Origin: an uncultured Alphaproteobacteria bacterium
Lineage (GTDB): Bacteria; Pseudomonadota; Alphaproteobacteria; Pelagibacterales; Pelagibacteraceae
DNA: 37,097 nucleotides
Assembly (NCBI GenBank): GCA_903869725.1
Contig: CAIQAD010000018.1
Span: 1-37,097, forward strand
Direction of reading: 5' to 3'
Shown here: positions 27,120-36,413 of the stretch, one piece after another
Layout: the number at the start of each line of letters is the position of its first letter
How positions within the stretch are numbered: position 1 is the first letter of the stretch
Position numbers and translations under genes: made by a program
Notes under the pieces: model-generated
Seen by the model: only the letters and a program-made list of their open reading frames with translations
Database searches by the model: none
Told to the model about the DNA's origin: nothing

Positions 27120-27359
27120 ATGAGTGATGTTGCGGCAAAAGTAAAAAAAATAATCATAGAACATTTAGGTGTTGACGAGGCAAAAGTAACGGACGAAGCA
27201 AGTTTTATAGATGATCTAGGCGCAGATAGTCTAGATACAGTAGAATTAGTAATGGCATTTGAAGAAGAGTTTGGAGCTGAAATATCAGATTCGGAAGCTG
27301 AAAAAATTCTAACAGTTGGTGATGCAATTAGATTTATTGAGAACAACTCTAGTAAATAA
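27120..27359 (+). CDS. acpP: Acyl carrier protein
   Basis: 79 residues, acidic, four-helix bundle. The phosphopantetheine attachment serine is Ser37 in [11 protein letters not shown]. Carries acyl chains in fatty-acid synthesis and for lipid A and phospholipid acyltransferases. A strong AAGGAG supports the start. In most alphaproteobacteria fabF follows; here gmk begins after six bases, in the same frame as acpP with only one stop codon between. Confidence 0.98.
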   Translation: MSDVAAKVKKIIIEHLGVDEAKVTDEASFIDDLGADSLDTVELVMAFEEEFGAEISDSEAEKILTVGDAIRFIENNSSK

Positions 27360-27365
27360 TTATTT

Positions 27366-27962
27366 TTGCCATTTCCGTCTAGAAAAGGATTAATCTTAAT
27401 CTTATCTTCTCCCTCAGGAGCAGGAAAAACTACATTAGCTAAAAAAATTTCATCAACTGATGAAAATTTTAAGTTATCAGTTTCTTGTACGACTAGATCT
27501 CCACGTTCAAATGAAATTGAAGGAGTTGATTATAATTTTATTAAAGAAGACAGATTTAAAAAATTATTATTAGAAAATAAATTCTTAGAGTCCGCATTAG
27601 TATTTGGCAATTATTACGGAACATTAAAAGCTCCTATAGAAGAAGAATTGACGAAAGGTAAAGATTTTATTTTTGATATTGACTGGCAAGGAACTGAGCA
27701 AGTTAAAAAAATATTAAAAAAAGATATAGTGACAGTATTTATTATGCCTCCTAGTTTAGAGGAATTAGAAGACAGGTTAAGAAATAGAGAAGAAAAAAAT
27801 TTTGAATTCATAAAAAAACGTATGATGATGGCAAAAGAAGAAATTAATCATTGGAAAGATTATAATTATATTTTAGTTAACAATGAAATTGAAAACTCAT
27901 TTAGGTCAATAAACCAAATTATTAAAATTGAACGAGAAAAAAGATACAATAAATTTAATTAA
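27366..27962 (+). CDS. gmk: Guanylate kinase
   Basis: 198 residues. It phosphorylates GMP to GDP. The P-loop SSPSGAGKTT begins about residue 14, then SCTTRSPRSNEIEGVDYNFI for GMP binding, and FDIDWQGTEQVK. The start is TTG: the frame is open only back to the acpP stop at 27357, and no ATG lies before the P-loop. There is no Shine-Dalgarno, so initiation probably depends on ribosomes ending acpP. The 3' end overlaps the convergent rsmA by 8 nt. It acts directly after GuaA in guanine nucleotide synthesis. Confidence 0.95.
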   Translation: MPFPSRKGLILILSSPSGAGKTTLAKKISSTDENFKLSVSCTTRSPRSNEIEGVDYNFIKEDRFKKLLLENKFLESALVFGNYYGTLKAPIEEELTKGKDFIFDIDWQGTEQVKKILKKDIVTVFIMPPSLEELEDRLRNREEKNFEFIKKRMMMAKEEINHWKDYNYILVNNEIENSFRSINQIIKIEREKRYNKFN

Positions 27963-28761
27963 TTTTATTTTGTCTTTTGTTTATTAGTTTAACCATTTTA
28001 TAATAGATTGAGTTATCTAAATTTTCAGGTCTTAATTTTGCAATTTTTTCAAAATTTAGCTCAATTAACTCATTATCCGTAAAAATTTTTTTTAAAGATT
28101 TGCCAATCATTTTTCTTTTATTATTAAAAATTTTAGCTGTTAGTTGAGATAATATAGAAAGCTCTTGATTATTTAAAAGACTTACTTTTTTTGGAGTAAA
28201 AGTTAAAACGGAAGAGTTAATTTTTGGTTGAGGAAAAAAATTTTCTTTATTTACATTAAAATTAAATTTAACATTTAGTCTTGTAGCGCATAAAATTGAT
28301 ATTCTACCATATTTTTTTGAATTATTTTGTGCAATTATTTTCTCAGCTACTTCTTTTTGAAACATTAATATTAATTTATCATAATAGGGTGGCCAAATTT
28401 TAGTGCTTATCCATTTAATCAAAAGAGGAACTGAAATATTATATGGTAAATTTCCATATATAATAATTTTTTCATTAAAAATTTTACTCTCGTCTACTTT
28501 GAGAGCGTCACTTATTTCATAGGAAAAATTACCATAATTTTTTTTTATATTTTCTAAATTATTTTTTAGATCTTTATCAAATTCTATACTGTGAATTTTT
28601 TTTGGATTTTTTTTGAGCAAAGCCAAAGTTAAATTGCCAGCACCAGGACCAATTTCAACGATATTAGTTTTTTGATTTATATTTCCTAATTCTACAATTT
28701 TATTAATGATTTCTGAATTGACTAAAAAATTTTGGCCTAGTTTTTTTTTATGTCGAAACAT
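27955..28761 (-). CDS. rsmA: 16S rRNA adenine dimethyltransferase RsmA (KsgA)
   Basis: 268 residues from the ATG at 28761. It dimethylates A1518 and A1519 at the 3' end of 16S rRNA. Motifs: KKKLGQNFLVN at the N-terminus, SAM-binding EIGPGAGNLT (36-45), catalytic GNLPYNIS, and FFPQPKINSSV. The frame is open upstream to 28824, but those 21 codons lie inside pdxA and give no family residues, so I took the later Met. It overlaps pdxA by 14 nt. lptD-surA-pdxA-rsmA is the order also known from E. coli. Confidence 0.96.
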   Translation of the reverse strand: MFRHKKKLGQNFLVNSEIINKIVELGNINQKTNIVEIGPGAGNLTLALLKKNPKKIHSIEFDKDLKNNLENIKKNYGNFSYEISDALKVDESKIFNEKIIIYGNLPYNISVPLLIKWISTKIWPPYYDKLILMFQKEVAEKIIAQNNSKKYGRISILCATRLNVKFNFNVNKENFFPQPKINSSVLTFTPKKVSLLNNQELSILSQLTAKIFNNKRKMIGKSLKKIFTDNELIELNFEKIAKLRPENLDNSIYYKMVKLINKRQNKIN

Positions 28762-29728
28762 TATTTTTTGAAAAAAATTTAATAGATTCTTTAAAGCTTT
28801 CAGGGTTTGATTTGTTTTTGCCAATCAAATTTTCTGCCGTACCATGATCTGGAGATATTCTTATAAAAGGCAGACCTATTGTTATATTGATGGCATTAAA
28901 GCCAAATATATATTTGTATGTTTGAAGTACTTGATCATGATAATTTCCTATTAAAACATTTAGTTTTAATTTTTTTTGTAAAATAAAAGCTGTATCAGGA
29001 GACAAAGGTCCATAAATTTTAAACCTTTTTTTTAATTTATTTATAGAAGGTATTATAATTTTTTTTTCCTCTATTCCTGTGTATCCATTTTCTCCGTTAT
29101 GAGGATTGAATCCTAAGATACCAATTCTAGGTTTGTTTATTTTTAAGGTATTTTTATAAAAAAATGACACATTTTTGCAAGCATTTAAGATCTTATTATA
29201 AGAAATCATTTTAGAAACTTTCGCTAAAGGGACATGAGTTGTTAAAGGTAGTACAGAAAATCTTTTGTTAAAAATAAGCATATTAACTTTATTTTTAAGA
29301 TTTGTTTTAGCTGCAATAAACTCTGTAACCCCTGGAAATTTTTTTTTTGTAAATTTTGATTTATTCACCGGAAGATTAATAATACCAATTGCTTTTTTAT
29401 TATTCAGTAAATTTAAAGCTTCGTTAAACGATTGCAGAATATATTCATTAGTATTGTTTGATTTTAAATCAAATGCTTTATTTTGTTTTAATGGAATGTC
29501 TATAAAATTAAATTTTTGGAATAAGTTTTTATTAATTTTAATTCTATTAAGAAAATTTAATTTAATTTTTAAATTTAATCGTAAATAATTTAATTGTTTT
29601 TTTAAAATATTGTAATTACCTACTAGTATAAAATTTTTTTTTGATGATTTTAAAATTGATAAAGATTTTGAAAGTATTTCAGAATTAATACTGTTAGGTT
29701 CTCCTAATACTATAATTATATTTTTCAC
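28748..29728 (-). CDS. pdxA: 4-hydroxythreonine-4-phosphate dehydrogenase
   Basis: 326 residues. NAD-dependent step of the DXP-dependent pyridoxal phosphate pathway. Metal and substrate motifs: TTHVPLAKV, GFNPHNGENGYTGIEE, PLSPDTAF, GNYHDQVLQTYK and ISPDHGTAENLIGKN. GTG start overlapping the surA stop as GTGA. Somewhat unusual is its Lys/Asn/Ile-rich N-terminal half, which keeps few family residues apart from VLGEPNSINSEI. The PLP it helps make is used by alr in this window. Confidence 0.94.
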   Translation of the reverse strand: MKNIIIVLGEPNSINSEILSKSLSILKSSKKNFILVGNYNILKKQLNYLRLNLKIKLNFLNRIKINKNLFQKFNFIDIPLKQNKAFDLKSNNTNEYILQSFNEALNLLNNKKAIGIINLPVNKSKFTKKKFPGVTEFIAAKTNLKNKVNMLIFNKRFSVLPLTTHVPLAKVSKMISYNKILNACKNVSFFYKNTLKINKPRIGILGFNPHNGENGYTGIEEKKIIIPSINKLKKRFKIYGPLSPDTAFILQKKLKLNVLIGNYHDQVLQTYKYIFGFNAINITIGLPFIRISPDHGTAENLIGKNKSNPESFKESIKFFSKNNVST

Positions 29729-30369
29729 AAATAATTTATTACGTATTTTTTTTTAGATTTTTCTAGAAATTCTAAGGAATATTTCATTAAGCTTTCTTCC
29801 TTTTCTTTATTGATTATTTTATTTTTTTCAGTTTCCTTTTCATTTTCATCTTTAATATTTTCAACTTGTTTATTAATTTCGCTTATAGCTATATTGATAT
29901 TTCTATTATAAAGACCATTAATTAACTGGTCCCACTTCATTTCAGTGACAATTTTGTCTTTTAAATACGAATTAAGAATTTCATTTTTTTTACAAAACTG
30001 GTTAAAATTTTCAATTGATACTTTTCTTTGTTGTAAGTAGTAATACACGCTATTATTAATTTCTTTATCATCTATTTTTAAATAATTCTTAAATTGGTCG
30101 CTTTCTACCTCAAATTTTTTAATTTTTTCATTTACTAGATTTTTAACAATTTCATCGTGATTGAGCTCTTTATCTTTGCTAATATTGTTTATAAATCTGT
30201 AAAATAAAATTTCCTTCTTAACATCTAGTTCTGTAATGGTTTCTTTATCAACTGTTGCTATAATTTTATTGTTAAAATCCTGTTTTTGAACTGCCAATTC
30301 TTGAGAATTAACCAGGGTTCCAAAATGAAAGATTAATATTAATAAAATTGCTATTTTTTTTCTAAGCAC
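29725..30369 (-). CDS. surA: SurA-like periplasmic chaperone lacking parvulin domains
   Basis: 214 residues, about half of a typical SurA. A signal peptide (about 1-22) is followed by the N-terminal helical domain: IATVDKETITELDVKKEILFYRF, LVNEKIKKFE, and further helices to about residue 150. Instead of one or two parvulin PPIase domains, only a short Lys/Glu-rich stretch follows, then a C-terminal segment ending KSKKKYVINYL that resembles the closing strand of SurA. The core chaperone module alone retains most activity in E. coli SurA, which makes a PPIase-free version plausible. Identification relies on the lptD-surA-pdxA-rsmA order as well as these motifs. GTG start; 2 nt after lptD. Confidence 0.8.
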   Translation of the reverse strand: MLRKKIAILLILIFHFGTLVNSQELAVQKQDFNNKIIATVDKETITELDVKKEILFYRFINNISKDKELNHDEIVKNLVNEKIKKFEVESDQFKNYLKIDDKEINNSVYYYLQQRKVSIENFNQFCKKNEILNSYLKDKIVTEMKWDQLINGLYNRNINIAISEINKQVENIKDENEKETEKNKIINKEKEESLMKYSLEFLEKSKKKYVINYL

Positions 30370-30371
30370 AA

Positions 30372-32747
30372 TTAAAATAATTTAGCTGGTGCTAGATTTG
30401 GACTTGTAGCCGCGTCGCCAAAAGGAAGTATTGTAACTCCAAACATCAACATTAATCTAGGTTGGGTGTCCATGTTTGTAGAATAATCTTTTTCAAGCCA
30501 AACGCCGTATCTTATGCATTCATTTTCGTAACTTAAAGTTGTCGAGTAAGAATTTGGTCGATCAGTTATTAAATTTCTATCTCCTTTAAGCGTTAATTTA
30601 GTATTGTCAGTAAAATTTTGTATGTAACTGATACCTGCGTATCTTGTTGGAGTTATATCATAATCTTTTTCATAGTAATTTACTTTAACTTGGCTATCTC
30701 CATTATTAAAATATTTTTTAAATTCATAATCGTAATAAGTTAAACCGTTTGTAGGATTTGAATGAAAACTATTATCTAATTTTATCTGAAAATTTTTAGG
30801 ATATGTGTAAGTATAAGAAGTAACTATATTTGAAAGATTTTTTTGTAAAGATGAATCGTTAGGCATATATTTATTAGTGTTTGGCTTATAAACTTGTCCA
30901 ATTGAAAATTCTGATTTATTGTTTGTATTGTCTTCTAAAGCAGTAAATTTATTAGTTTCTTCCCATGTCCAATTGGCCCCAAGATTAAAAGATAAGTCTT
31001 TTTCAACTAATTCTTGATTATTCATTCTATTTAAAGCAAATAAATTGTCATAATTTAAATGCAAATCTGTATTTGAAGAATTTGCCATTGATCCAGGAGA
31101 ATACCTTGTGAGCAATCTTGGAGTTAAATATTGTTCTGAATTTTGTGATATTTTGCCCATTGGTAACGACATATCAAATCCAAGAATCGGGTCTATTTCG
31201 CTGTTAAAATTCTGTTTTGGAGCATTAGCGTAAACAGAACTAATGTTTGATGTACTGTAGTTGTTGTAGTTTATGTTTTTAACTTGAGTTAAAAAATTAT
31301 ATTGAACCCCAGTACTTTTGTCATAAGATATTGGAGTATTGTATGATAAATCATTTATGTTTTTAGTCTGAGTTTGATTGCTTTGATTAATATCTCGAAA
31401 ATTTGTATTAAAATTTAATCCTTTTAATTTATCCGGCAAAACATCTGATTTAGAATATGTAATTTGAGGTAATGTATACTGATATCTATTTGTAGCTCCA
31501 ACAGAATTATTTTCTAGCACGTTTGCCTTGATATCTAAGTTCTGATTTTTTCCAAAAGAGTTTAAGTCAAATTCATTAATAAGTTGAGTATCTGTAGATT
31601 TAATAGGATTTAAAAGAAATTTATCCATAGGGTTAGAGGCGATCTGATTTGATTGAAGAAATGTAGGATTGTTTACTCTTTGAATTTTTGCGTTCAAAAC
31701 ACTTTTGTCTAAAATTAAATCTTTATAATTTTCTCTCAAATTTGCATATAAATAATCTTTAGAACCTGGCGTTATACCTTGATCAGGTTTGTTTGTAGAA
31801 TATCCCTTTGTAAAACCACCTTCAATTGACAGGCTTCCACCATCTTTTAATGCTTGTCGATATTGAGTTTTAATAAGAGGATTTTGAGTAAAATATAATA
31901 CTGGCGTTAAAGTCAAATCTGCTGAATTTGAAATATTCCAGAAATAAGGCTCAGCTACAGTGTAACCAATGTTTGTTCCTAAAGATTGTGCAGTAGGAGA
32001 TAAAAACCCACTTCTTCTTTGAACTGTTGGGTCTGGAAATGAAAAATATGGACTATATAATACTGGTATATTTTGAAGATTTAAGCTTGAATCTAAATAT
32101 ACAATCTCCTTATTAGGTTTATCCCAAATAATTTGATTAGCTTTGACATTGTATGTAGCGCAAGGTTCATTTTTATCTGATCTGTGACAAGTCGTAAAGT
32201 TACCGTCTTTTATATAGACAATATCATCACTTATCTTCGCCTCTTTTCCGGAAAGCCTTGGTTCTATAAATTTATGATTTTTGTTTTGATTGTCCTGATT
32301 AAATTTGTCTTTAGCTAAGTCAGAATCCATATCAAATCCCGTAATTTCTGAAAATTGATCGTCTGCTACTATTTTAGAAAAATAAAAAATATTCTTATAT
32401 TTATCGATTAAAGTAACTTTGCTTTGGGCTGTAATTTTATTGTTTCCTAAATCATAATCTAAAATATCAGAGTAAATAATATCACCTTTGTTATCTACAA
32501 ACTTAGTTTTTCCAATTGCTTTTAAAATTCCATCGTTTTTATTATAAATAATTTTATCGGCAGATATTTCGTTGCCATCTTGATTTTTAGCAACAACTTT
32601 TCCAGAAGCTTCAATAATATTAGAATCCTGAGAATAATTAATTTTATCAGCAGAAAAATTGTAAGTACTTTTAATATTTTGCTGAGCTATTGTTTGTTTG
32701 AAATTTAATAATAAAAAAAATATTATTAAATATATTTTATTTCGCAT
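30372..32747 (-). CDS. lptD: LPS-assembly protein LptD
   Basis: 791 residues from the ATG at 32747, which overlaps the lptG end by 11 nt; a TTG 18 nt further up would spoil the signal peptide (MRNKIYLIIFFLLLNFKQTIA). The periplasmic OstA/beta-jellyroll domain (about 25-150) has repeated 'FSADKINYSQDSN' and 'ISADKIIYNKNDG' strands. A long beta-barrel follows, starting after the conserved YSPYFSFPDPTVQRRSGFL. LptD inserts LPS into the outer membrane with LptE. I see only three cysteines: two after the jellyroll domain and one near the C-terminus (ENECIRYGV), against four in E. coli. Confidence 0.93.
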   Translation of the reverse strand: MRNKIYLIIFFLLLNFKQTIAQQNIKSTYNFSADKINYSQDSNIIEASGKVVAKNQDGNEISADKIIYNKNDGILKAIGKTKFVDNKGDIIYSDILDYDLGNNKITAQSKVTLIDKYKNIFYFSKIVADDQFSEITGFDMDSDLAKDKFNQDNQNKNHKFIEPRLSGKEAKISDDIVYIKDGNFTTCHRSDKNEPCATYNVKANQIIWDKPNKEIVYLDSSLNLQNIPVLYSPYFSFPDPTVQRRSGFLSPTAQSLGTNIGYTVAEPYFWNISNSADLTLTPVLYFTQNPLIKTQYRQALKDGGSLSIEGGFTKGYSTNKPDQGITPGSKDYLYANLRENYKDLILDKSVLNAKIQRVNNPTFLQSNQIASNPMDKFLLNPIKSTDTQLINEFDLNSFGKNQNLDIKANVLENNSVGATNRYQYTLPQITYSKSDVLPDKLKGLNFNTNFRDINQSNQTQTKNINDLSYNTPISYDKSTGVQYNFLTQVKNINYNNYSTSNISSVYANAPKQNFNSEIDPILGFDMSLPMGKISQNSEQYLTPRLLTRYSPGSMANSSNTDLHLNYDNLFALNRMNNQELVEKDLSFNLGANWTWEETNKFTALEDNTNNKSEFSIGQVYKPNTNKYMPNDSSLQKNLSNIVTSYTYTYPKNFQIKLDNSFHSNPTNGLTYYDYEFKKYFNNGDSQVKVNYYEKDYDITPTRYAGISYIQNFTDNTKLTLKGDRNLITDRPNSYSTTLSYENECIRYGVWLEKDYSTNMDTQPRLMLMFGVTILPFGDAATSPNLAPAKLF

Positions 32748-33834
32748 TAACCTGAGTAATCCCAACTAAATTTATTAAAGTAATCAGAAATATAGGTATC
32801 CAGACCGATAAATCCACCGAAATTATACCTGATTTTGCTATTGTAATTGATAAATCGTTTAAAAAATAAAGAATAACACTTATAACAATCCCATATACGC
32901 CATATTTAATGTAATTTGATGTCTTTCCTAGATTAATAATCATTAAACCAGATAGAATTGACATAGTTAAAAGATAAACAGGGAATGACATTAGCTTTTG
33001 ATATCTAATTCTAAGATCAACAGGGGAATATCCTTTGTCTTTTAAAACGTTAATTTCATTTTGAATATCAAATAAAGAATTTGTATCAGTATTTTTATAA
33101 TAATTTTTTATATCATCAATTTTAAATCCACTATCATATACATATTTTGATAAAAAATTTTCTTTAACCCTTTTGTTTGCACTCACAATAGTTGTTTTTT
33201 CTAATTCCCATTTTTTGTTATCGACGCTACCTTTTTCTGAATCAATCCTTTTAATAAAGTTATTATTATTATCATAAATATAGATTGTGATTTTATTAAA
33301 CGATTTGAAATTTTTAGACATATTTTCTACTCTGATTATATTTTTTTCATTTTCAGTTCTATCCAAAATCCAAATTCCAGTTTCATTAACAAATACTAAA
33401 TTTTTAGTATCATTATATTTAGATCTTATTTCTTCATAAATTTTTAATGATGAAGAAGAAAGAGGTACGAAAAAAAATATTACTACATATCCTATTATTA
33501 GAGATGTTAATGCTGGTAACATAATAACTTGAATATTAGAATAGCCAGCAACTCTTAAAGAAACTATCTCATTAAAATTATAAATTTTTAAATAATAAAA
33601 AATTCCCCCAAATAAAGTTATAAATGGGAAAATATTGATACATAAATTTGGAATTTTTAAAAAAGTCATAAGTATAAAAGTAAAAAATTTTAAATCTGGT
33701 TTTGATTTAAAATAGCTAAATTCATCAAGTAAATTAATTATAAAAATTACAGCAACCATTACAGCAAGAACGACCAAAAGACTTTTGCAATATTCTTTGA
33801 TTACATAGCGATTGATTGATTTAAGGTTGATCAT
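32737..33834 (-). CDS. lptG: LPS export permease LptG
   Basis: 365 residues, YjgP/YjgQ family. Three N-terminal transmembrane helices (about 15-35, 50-75, 95-120), a periplasmic jellyroll domain in the middle (about 130-265) and three C-terminal helices (about 275-360). Conserved N-terminal phrase: NRYVIKEYCKSLLVVL. With LptF and the ATPase LptB (not here) it extracts LPS from the inner membrane. As second in the pair and next to lptD it is called LptG; LptF/LptG labels could be swapped on sequence alone. Overlaps lptF by 4 nt (ATGA). Confidence 0.88.
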   Translation of the reverse strand: MINLKSINRYVIKEYCKSLLVVLAVMVAVIFIINLLDEFSYFKSKPDLKFFTFILMTFLKIPNLCINIFPFITLFGGIFYYLKIYNFNEIVSLRVAGYSNIQVIMLPALTSLIIGYVVIFFFVPLSSSSLKIYEEIRSKYNDTKNLVFVNETGIWILDRTENEKNIIRVENMSKNFKSFNKITIYIYDNNNNFIKRIDSEKGSVDNKKWELEKTTIVSANKRVKENFLSKYVYDSGFKIDDIKNYYKNTDTNSLFDIQNEINVLKDKGYSPVDLRIRYQKLMSFPVYLLTMSILSGLMIINLGKTSNYIKYGVYGIVISVILYFLNDLSITIAKSGIISVDLSVWIPIFLITLINLVGITQVNAK

Positions 33835-34922
33835 TTTTTTATATTCTCATTTTTAAGTAATCGATTAAGAAAAAATAAGTTTATTAAAAATAATAAAAAT
33901 GGAACAATATACAAAAAAATATTTGCTTTGATATTCTTTGAGGAAAAATCTACAAGAATATCTGCAAATATAACTGTAGAAATTCCTAAAATAAAAATTA
34001 AACCTCTAAGAATAAAAAAATTTACTTTTTCTTTATTTGTTATAATTAAAAAAAAACTTAAAACTATAATTGATGGAATAAATAACGGGGTTATTAATCG
34101 ATCGTTAATTTCTGATAGTGCATCAAGTCTTTCATTTTTGTCTTTGTTCAAAACAATTTTAATTAAGCTAGGTATCTGGATTTCACTATATTTATAAAAT
34201 TGATCAACTTTTTTTCCATACTGACTCATATCAATAGTCGTTTTATCAAAATCTAAAATTGAAATATTCTTTCCTGCTTTTTCTTCCTGAATACTACCAT
34301 TAAGAAGAACTATTAAATTTTTATTATCTTCAGTTATAATCACACCGCTTTTTGCAACAATTGTTTTTTTTGTTTCAGCGGTACTTTCAAATAAAATTAT
34401 ATCTTCTATTTCATTGAGTTTATTTTTTTTACCAACATAAATTGTGAGATTTTTTAAAGGGTTATTAAAATTATTTTCTTTAATTAAAGGCGCAATAGAT
34501 CCAACACCAGAGTTTATTAATAAATTTCTAGACAGATGATTAAAATATGGAATTAAAAAAGTTCTAATTAAAATTAGAATCAAAATTAATATAAAAGATG
34601 TTTTTATTATATATTTAATAAACGTTTTTTTTTTTAGTCCTGATAACCATAGTATTTTTAATTCATTACTGTCATCAAGTTTATTAATAGTTGATATTAA
34701 AGAAAAAAAAAAAATTATGAGAGATAGTTTGGAAAAAAATTTTGGCAATATAAGAAAAATATAAATAAAATAAGTAAGAACAGAGTTTCCTTGTTCGCCA
34801 ATTAGACTTAGTAATTTAACGCTTTGGGTAATCCAGATAATTAAACTAAAAACGAATAGGAGTGATAAGTAGTTTTTAAGAAATTCTTTAACAAAATAAT
34901 AACCTAACTTGTTTTTTGTCAT
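33831..34922 (-). CDS. lptF: LPS export permease LptF
   Basis: 363 residues with the same helix - jellyroll - helix arrangement as its neighbour: N-terminal helices about 15-35, 50-75 and 100-120; the periplasmic segment includes NLIVLLNGSIQEEK; three terminal helices lie about 275-355. Partner of LptG in the LptB2FG transporter. First gene of the - strand run lptF to rsmA. Only 30 bp separate it from divergent pepA. Confidence 0.87.
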   Translation of the reverse strand: MTKNKLGYYFVKEFLKNYLSLLFVFSLIIWITQSVKLLSLIGEQGNSVLTYFIYIFLILPKFFSKLSLIIFFFSLISTINKLDDSNELKILWLSGLKKKTFIKYIIKTSFILILILILIRTFLIPYFNHLSRNLLINSGVGSIAPLIKENNFNNPLKNLTIYVGKKNKLNEIEDIILFESTAETKKTIVAKSGVIITEDNKNLIVLLNGSIQEEKAGKNISILDFDKTTIDMSQYGKKVDQFYKYSEIQIPSLIKIVLNKDKNERLDALSEINDRLITPLFIPSIIVLSFFLIITNKEKVNFFILRGLIFILGISTVIFADILVDFSSKNIKANIFLYIVPFLLFLINLFFLNRLLKNENIKK

Positions 34923-34927
34923 TTTCG

Positions 34928-34939
34928 CATATATATGAT
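34928..34939. promoter_or_regulatory. Shared divergent promoter core between lptF and pepA
   Basis: The 30-bp spacer holds a perfect palindrome CATATATATG (34928-34937). On the + strand TATGAT (34934-34939) lies 13 bases before the pepA ATG. On the - strand TATATA (34935-34930) lies 7 bases before the lptF ATG. The two candidate -10 elements overlap. Both transcripts would have almost no leader. No experimental basis; geometry only. Confidence 0.35.
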
Positions 34940-34952
34940 GTGATTTATTACT

Positions 34953-36413
34953 ATGATAAATATCAAATTAACATCAAATATTAACAAAAAATCAGATTAT
35001 TTTATCTATTTTTGCGAAAAAGATTTTATAATTGATAAAAAAAAAATAGATTTTTTAGATTTTTCTTTAGCTGATATTAATTCGCTATTACAAAAAGTTA
35101 AAGAAGATGATTATTATGTTTTTAATTTTTTCAATAAAAAAAATAAAAAGATTGTATTTATAAATAATAGAAAGTTCGAGCCATTTGAAATTCAAAACTT
35201 AGGAGGCAAAGTAATCTCCGAATTTAAATCTGCTGAAGAAATTAACGTTATTATAAATAAAGAAGACTCAAAATCAGAAGATTTTTATCTAAATTTTTTT
35301 CTTGGAAGTATATTAAAAAAATACTCATTTTTAAAATATAAAACAATTTTTAAAAAAAATGAAAATATCAAAGAAACGAATTTACTGTTAGCTCCTTCTA
35401 ACAAAAAATTATTTGAAAAAATTTTACTAGATATTAAAAATATTAGTGAAGGTGTTTTTTGCACAAGAAATCTAGTTTCAGAACCACCTAATGTCTTAAA
35501 TCCTGAAACATTCGTCAAAGAAATAAAAAAATTAACTTCTCTTGGTTTAAAAGTTGAAATTTTCGATAATTTGAAAATGAAAAAATTAGGAATGAACGCA
35601 ATTTTGGGTGTAGCGCAAGGAAGTTCAAATTCACCTTATTTTGCAATCATATCATGGAAGCCAAATAATGCTAAAAATAAAAAACCTTTGTCTTTTATTG
35701 GAAAAGGAGTTTGCTTCGATACTGGTGGTATTTCATTAAAACCTGCAAAATTTATGGAAGATATGAAATATGATATGGCTGGGGCGGGAGCAGTCGTTGG
35801 ACTAATGAAAACCTTAGCTTTAAGAAAATCAAAAAGTTATGTAATTGGAGCCGTGGCATTAGTAGAGAATATGCCAGATGGAAACGCACAAAGACCTGGA
35901 GACATAGTTAAATCGTATTCAGGAAAAACTATTGAAGTTTTAAATACTGATGCAGAAGGTAGATTAATTTTAGCAGATGCTATTTATTATATTGATGAAA
36001 CTTATAAACCCGAATTAATAGTTGATCTCGCAACATTAACTGGGGCAATCGTTGTTTCTTTAGGCAATGAATACGCAGGTTTATTTTCAAATAATGATTT
36101 ATTATCAAAAAAATTAATAGAATCTGGAGAAATAGAAAATGAAAAAATATGGAGATTTCCGCTTCATAAAAACTATGATGAATTAATGAATTCAAAAGTT
36201 GCTGATATGCAGAATATCAATTATTCCGGCGGAGCAGGATCAATTACGGCAGCACAATTTCTTCAAAGATTTTTGAAAAATAATACACCTTGGGCACATC
36301 TTGATATAGCAGGCATGGCCTGGACTAAGAAAGATCTTGATATTATTCCAACTGGAGCCACAGGTTATGGAGTTAAGCTTCTTAATAGATTTGTTGAAAA
36401 ATTTTACGAATGA
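34953..36413 (+). CDS. pepA: Leucyl aminopeptidase (M17)
   Basis: 486 residues. Cytosolic hexameric zinc/manganese aminopeptidase that trims peptides. The N-terminal domain (about 1-170) is divergent and Lys/Phe-rich. The catalytic domain is clear: [29 protein letters not shown] (metal-binding Lys/Asp), [11 protein letters not shown], and the signature [13 protein letters not shown] with the catalytic Arg and metal-binding Asp/Glu. In E. coli PepA also works as a DNA-binding factor; nothing here tests that. holC, often adjacent in other proteobacteria, is absent; ndk follows with an ATGA overlap. Confidence 0.95.
   Translation: MINIKLTSNINKKSDYFIYFCEKDFIIDKKKIDFLDFSLADINSLLQKVKEDDYYVFNFFNKKNKKIVFINNRKFEPFEIQNLGGKVISEFKSAEEINVIINKEDSKSEDFYLNFFLGSILKKYSFLKYKTIFKKNENIKETNLLLAPSNKKLFEKILLDIKNISEGVFCTRNLVSEPPNVLNPETFVKEIKKLTSLGLKVEIFDNLKMKKLGMNAILGVAQGSSNSPYFAIISWKPNNAKNKKPLSFIGKGVCFDTGGISLKPAKFMEDMKYDMAGAGAVVGLMKTLALRKSKSYVIGAVALVENMPDGNAQRPGDIVKSYSGKTIEVLNTDAEGRLILADAIYYIDETYKPELIVDLATLTGAIVVSLGNEYAGLFSNNDLLSKKLIESGEIENEKIWRFPLHKNYDELMNSKVADMQNINYSGGAGSITAAQFLQRFLKNNTPWAHLDIAGMAWTKKDLDIIPTGATGYGVKLLNRFVEKFYE

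Noticed and set aside
27113-27346. Antisense open frame across acpP
   Set aside because: It mirrors acpP codon structure, has no recognisable domain, and would cover the whole of a certain gene.
27945-27970. A/T-only imperfect palindrome around the gmk/rsmA stops as a bidirectional terminator
   Set aside because: It contains only A and T pairs with internal mismatches; such strings are frequent in this composition.
28762-28824. 21-codon N-terminal extension of rsmA
   Set aside because: It lies inside pdxA, adds no family residues, and MFRHKKKLGQNFL is the expected start.
32748-32765. TTG start six codons upstream for lptD
   Set aside because: The ATG at 32747 gives a normal signal peptide beginning MRNK.
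33928-34197. 89-codon plus-strand open frame inside lptF
   Set aside because: Shadow of an A/T-rich membrane protein gene; Lys/Ile-rich with no start signal or domain.
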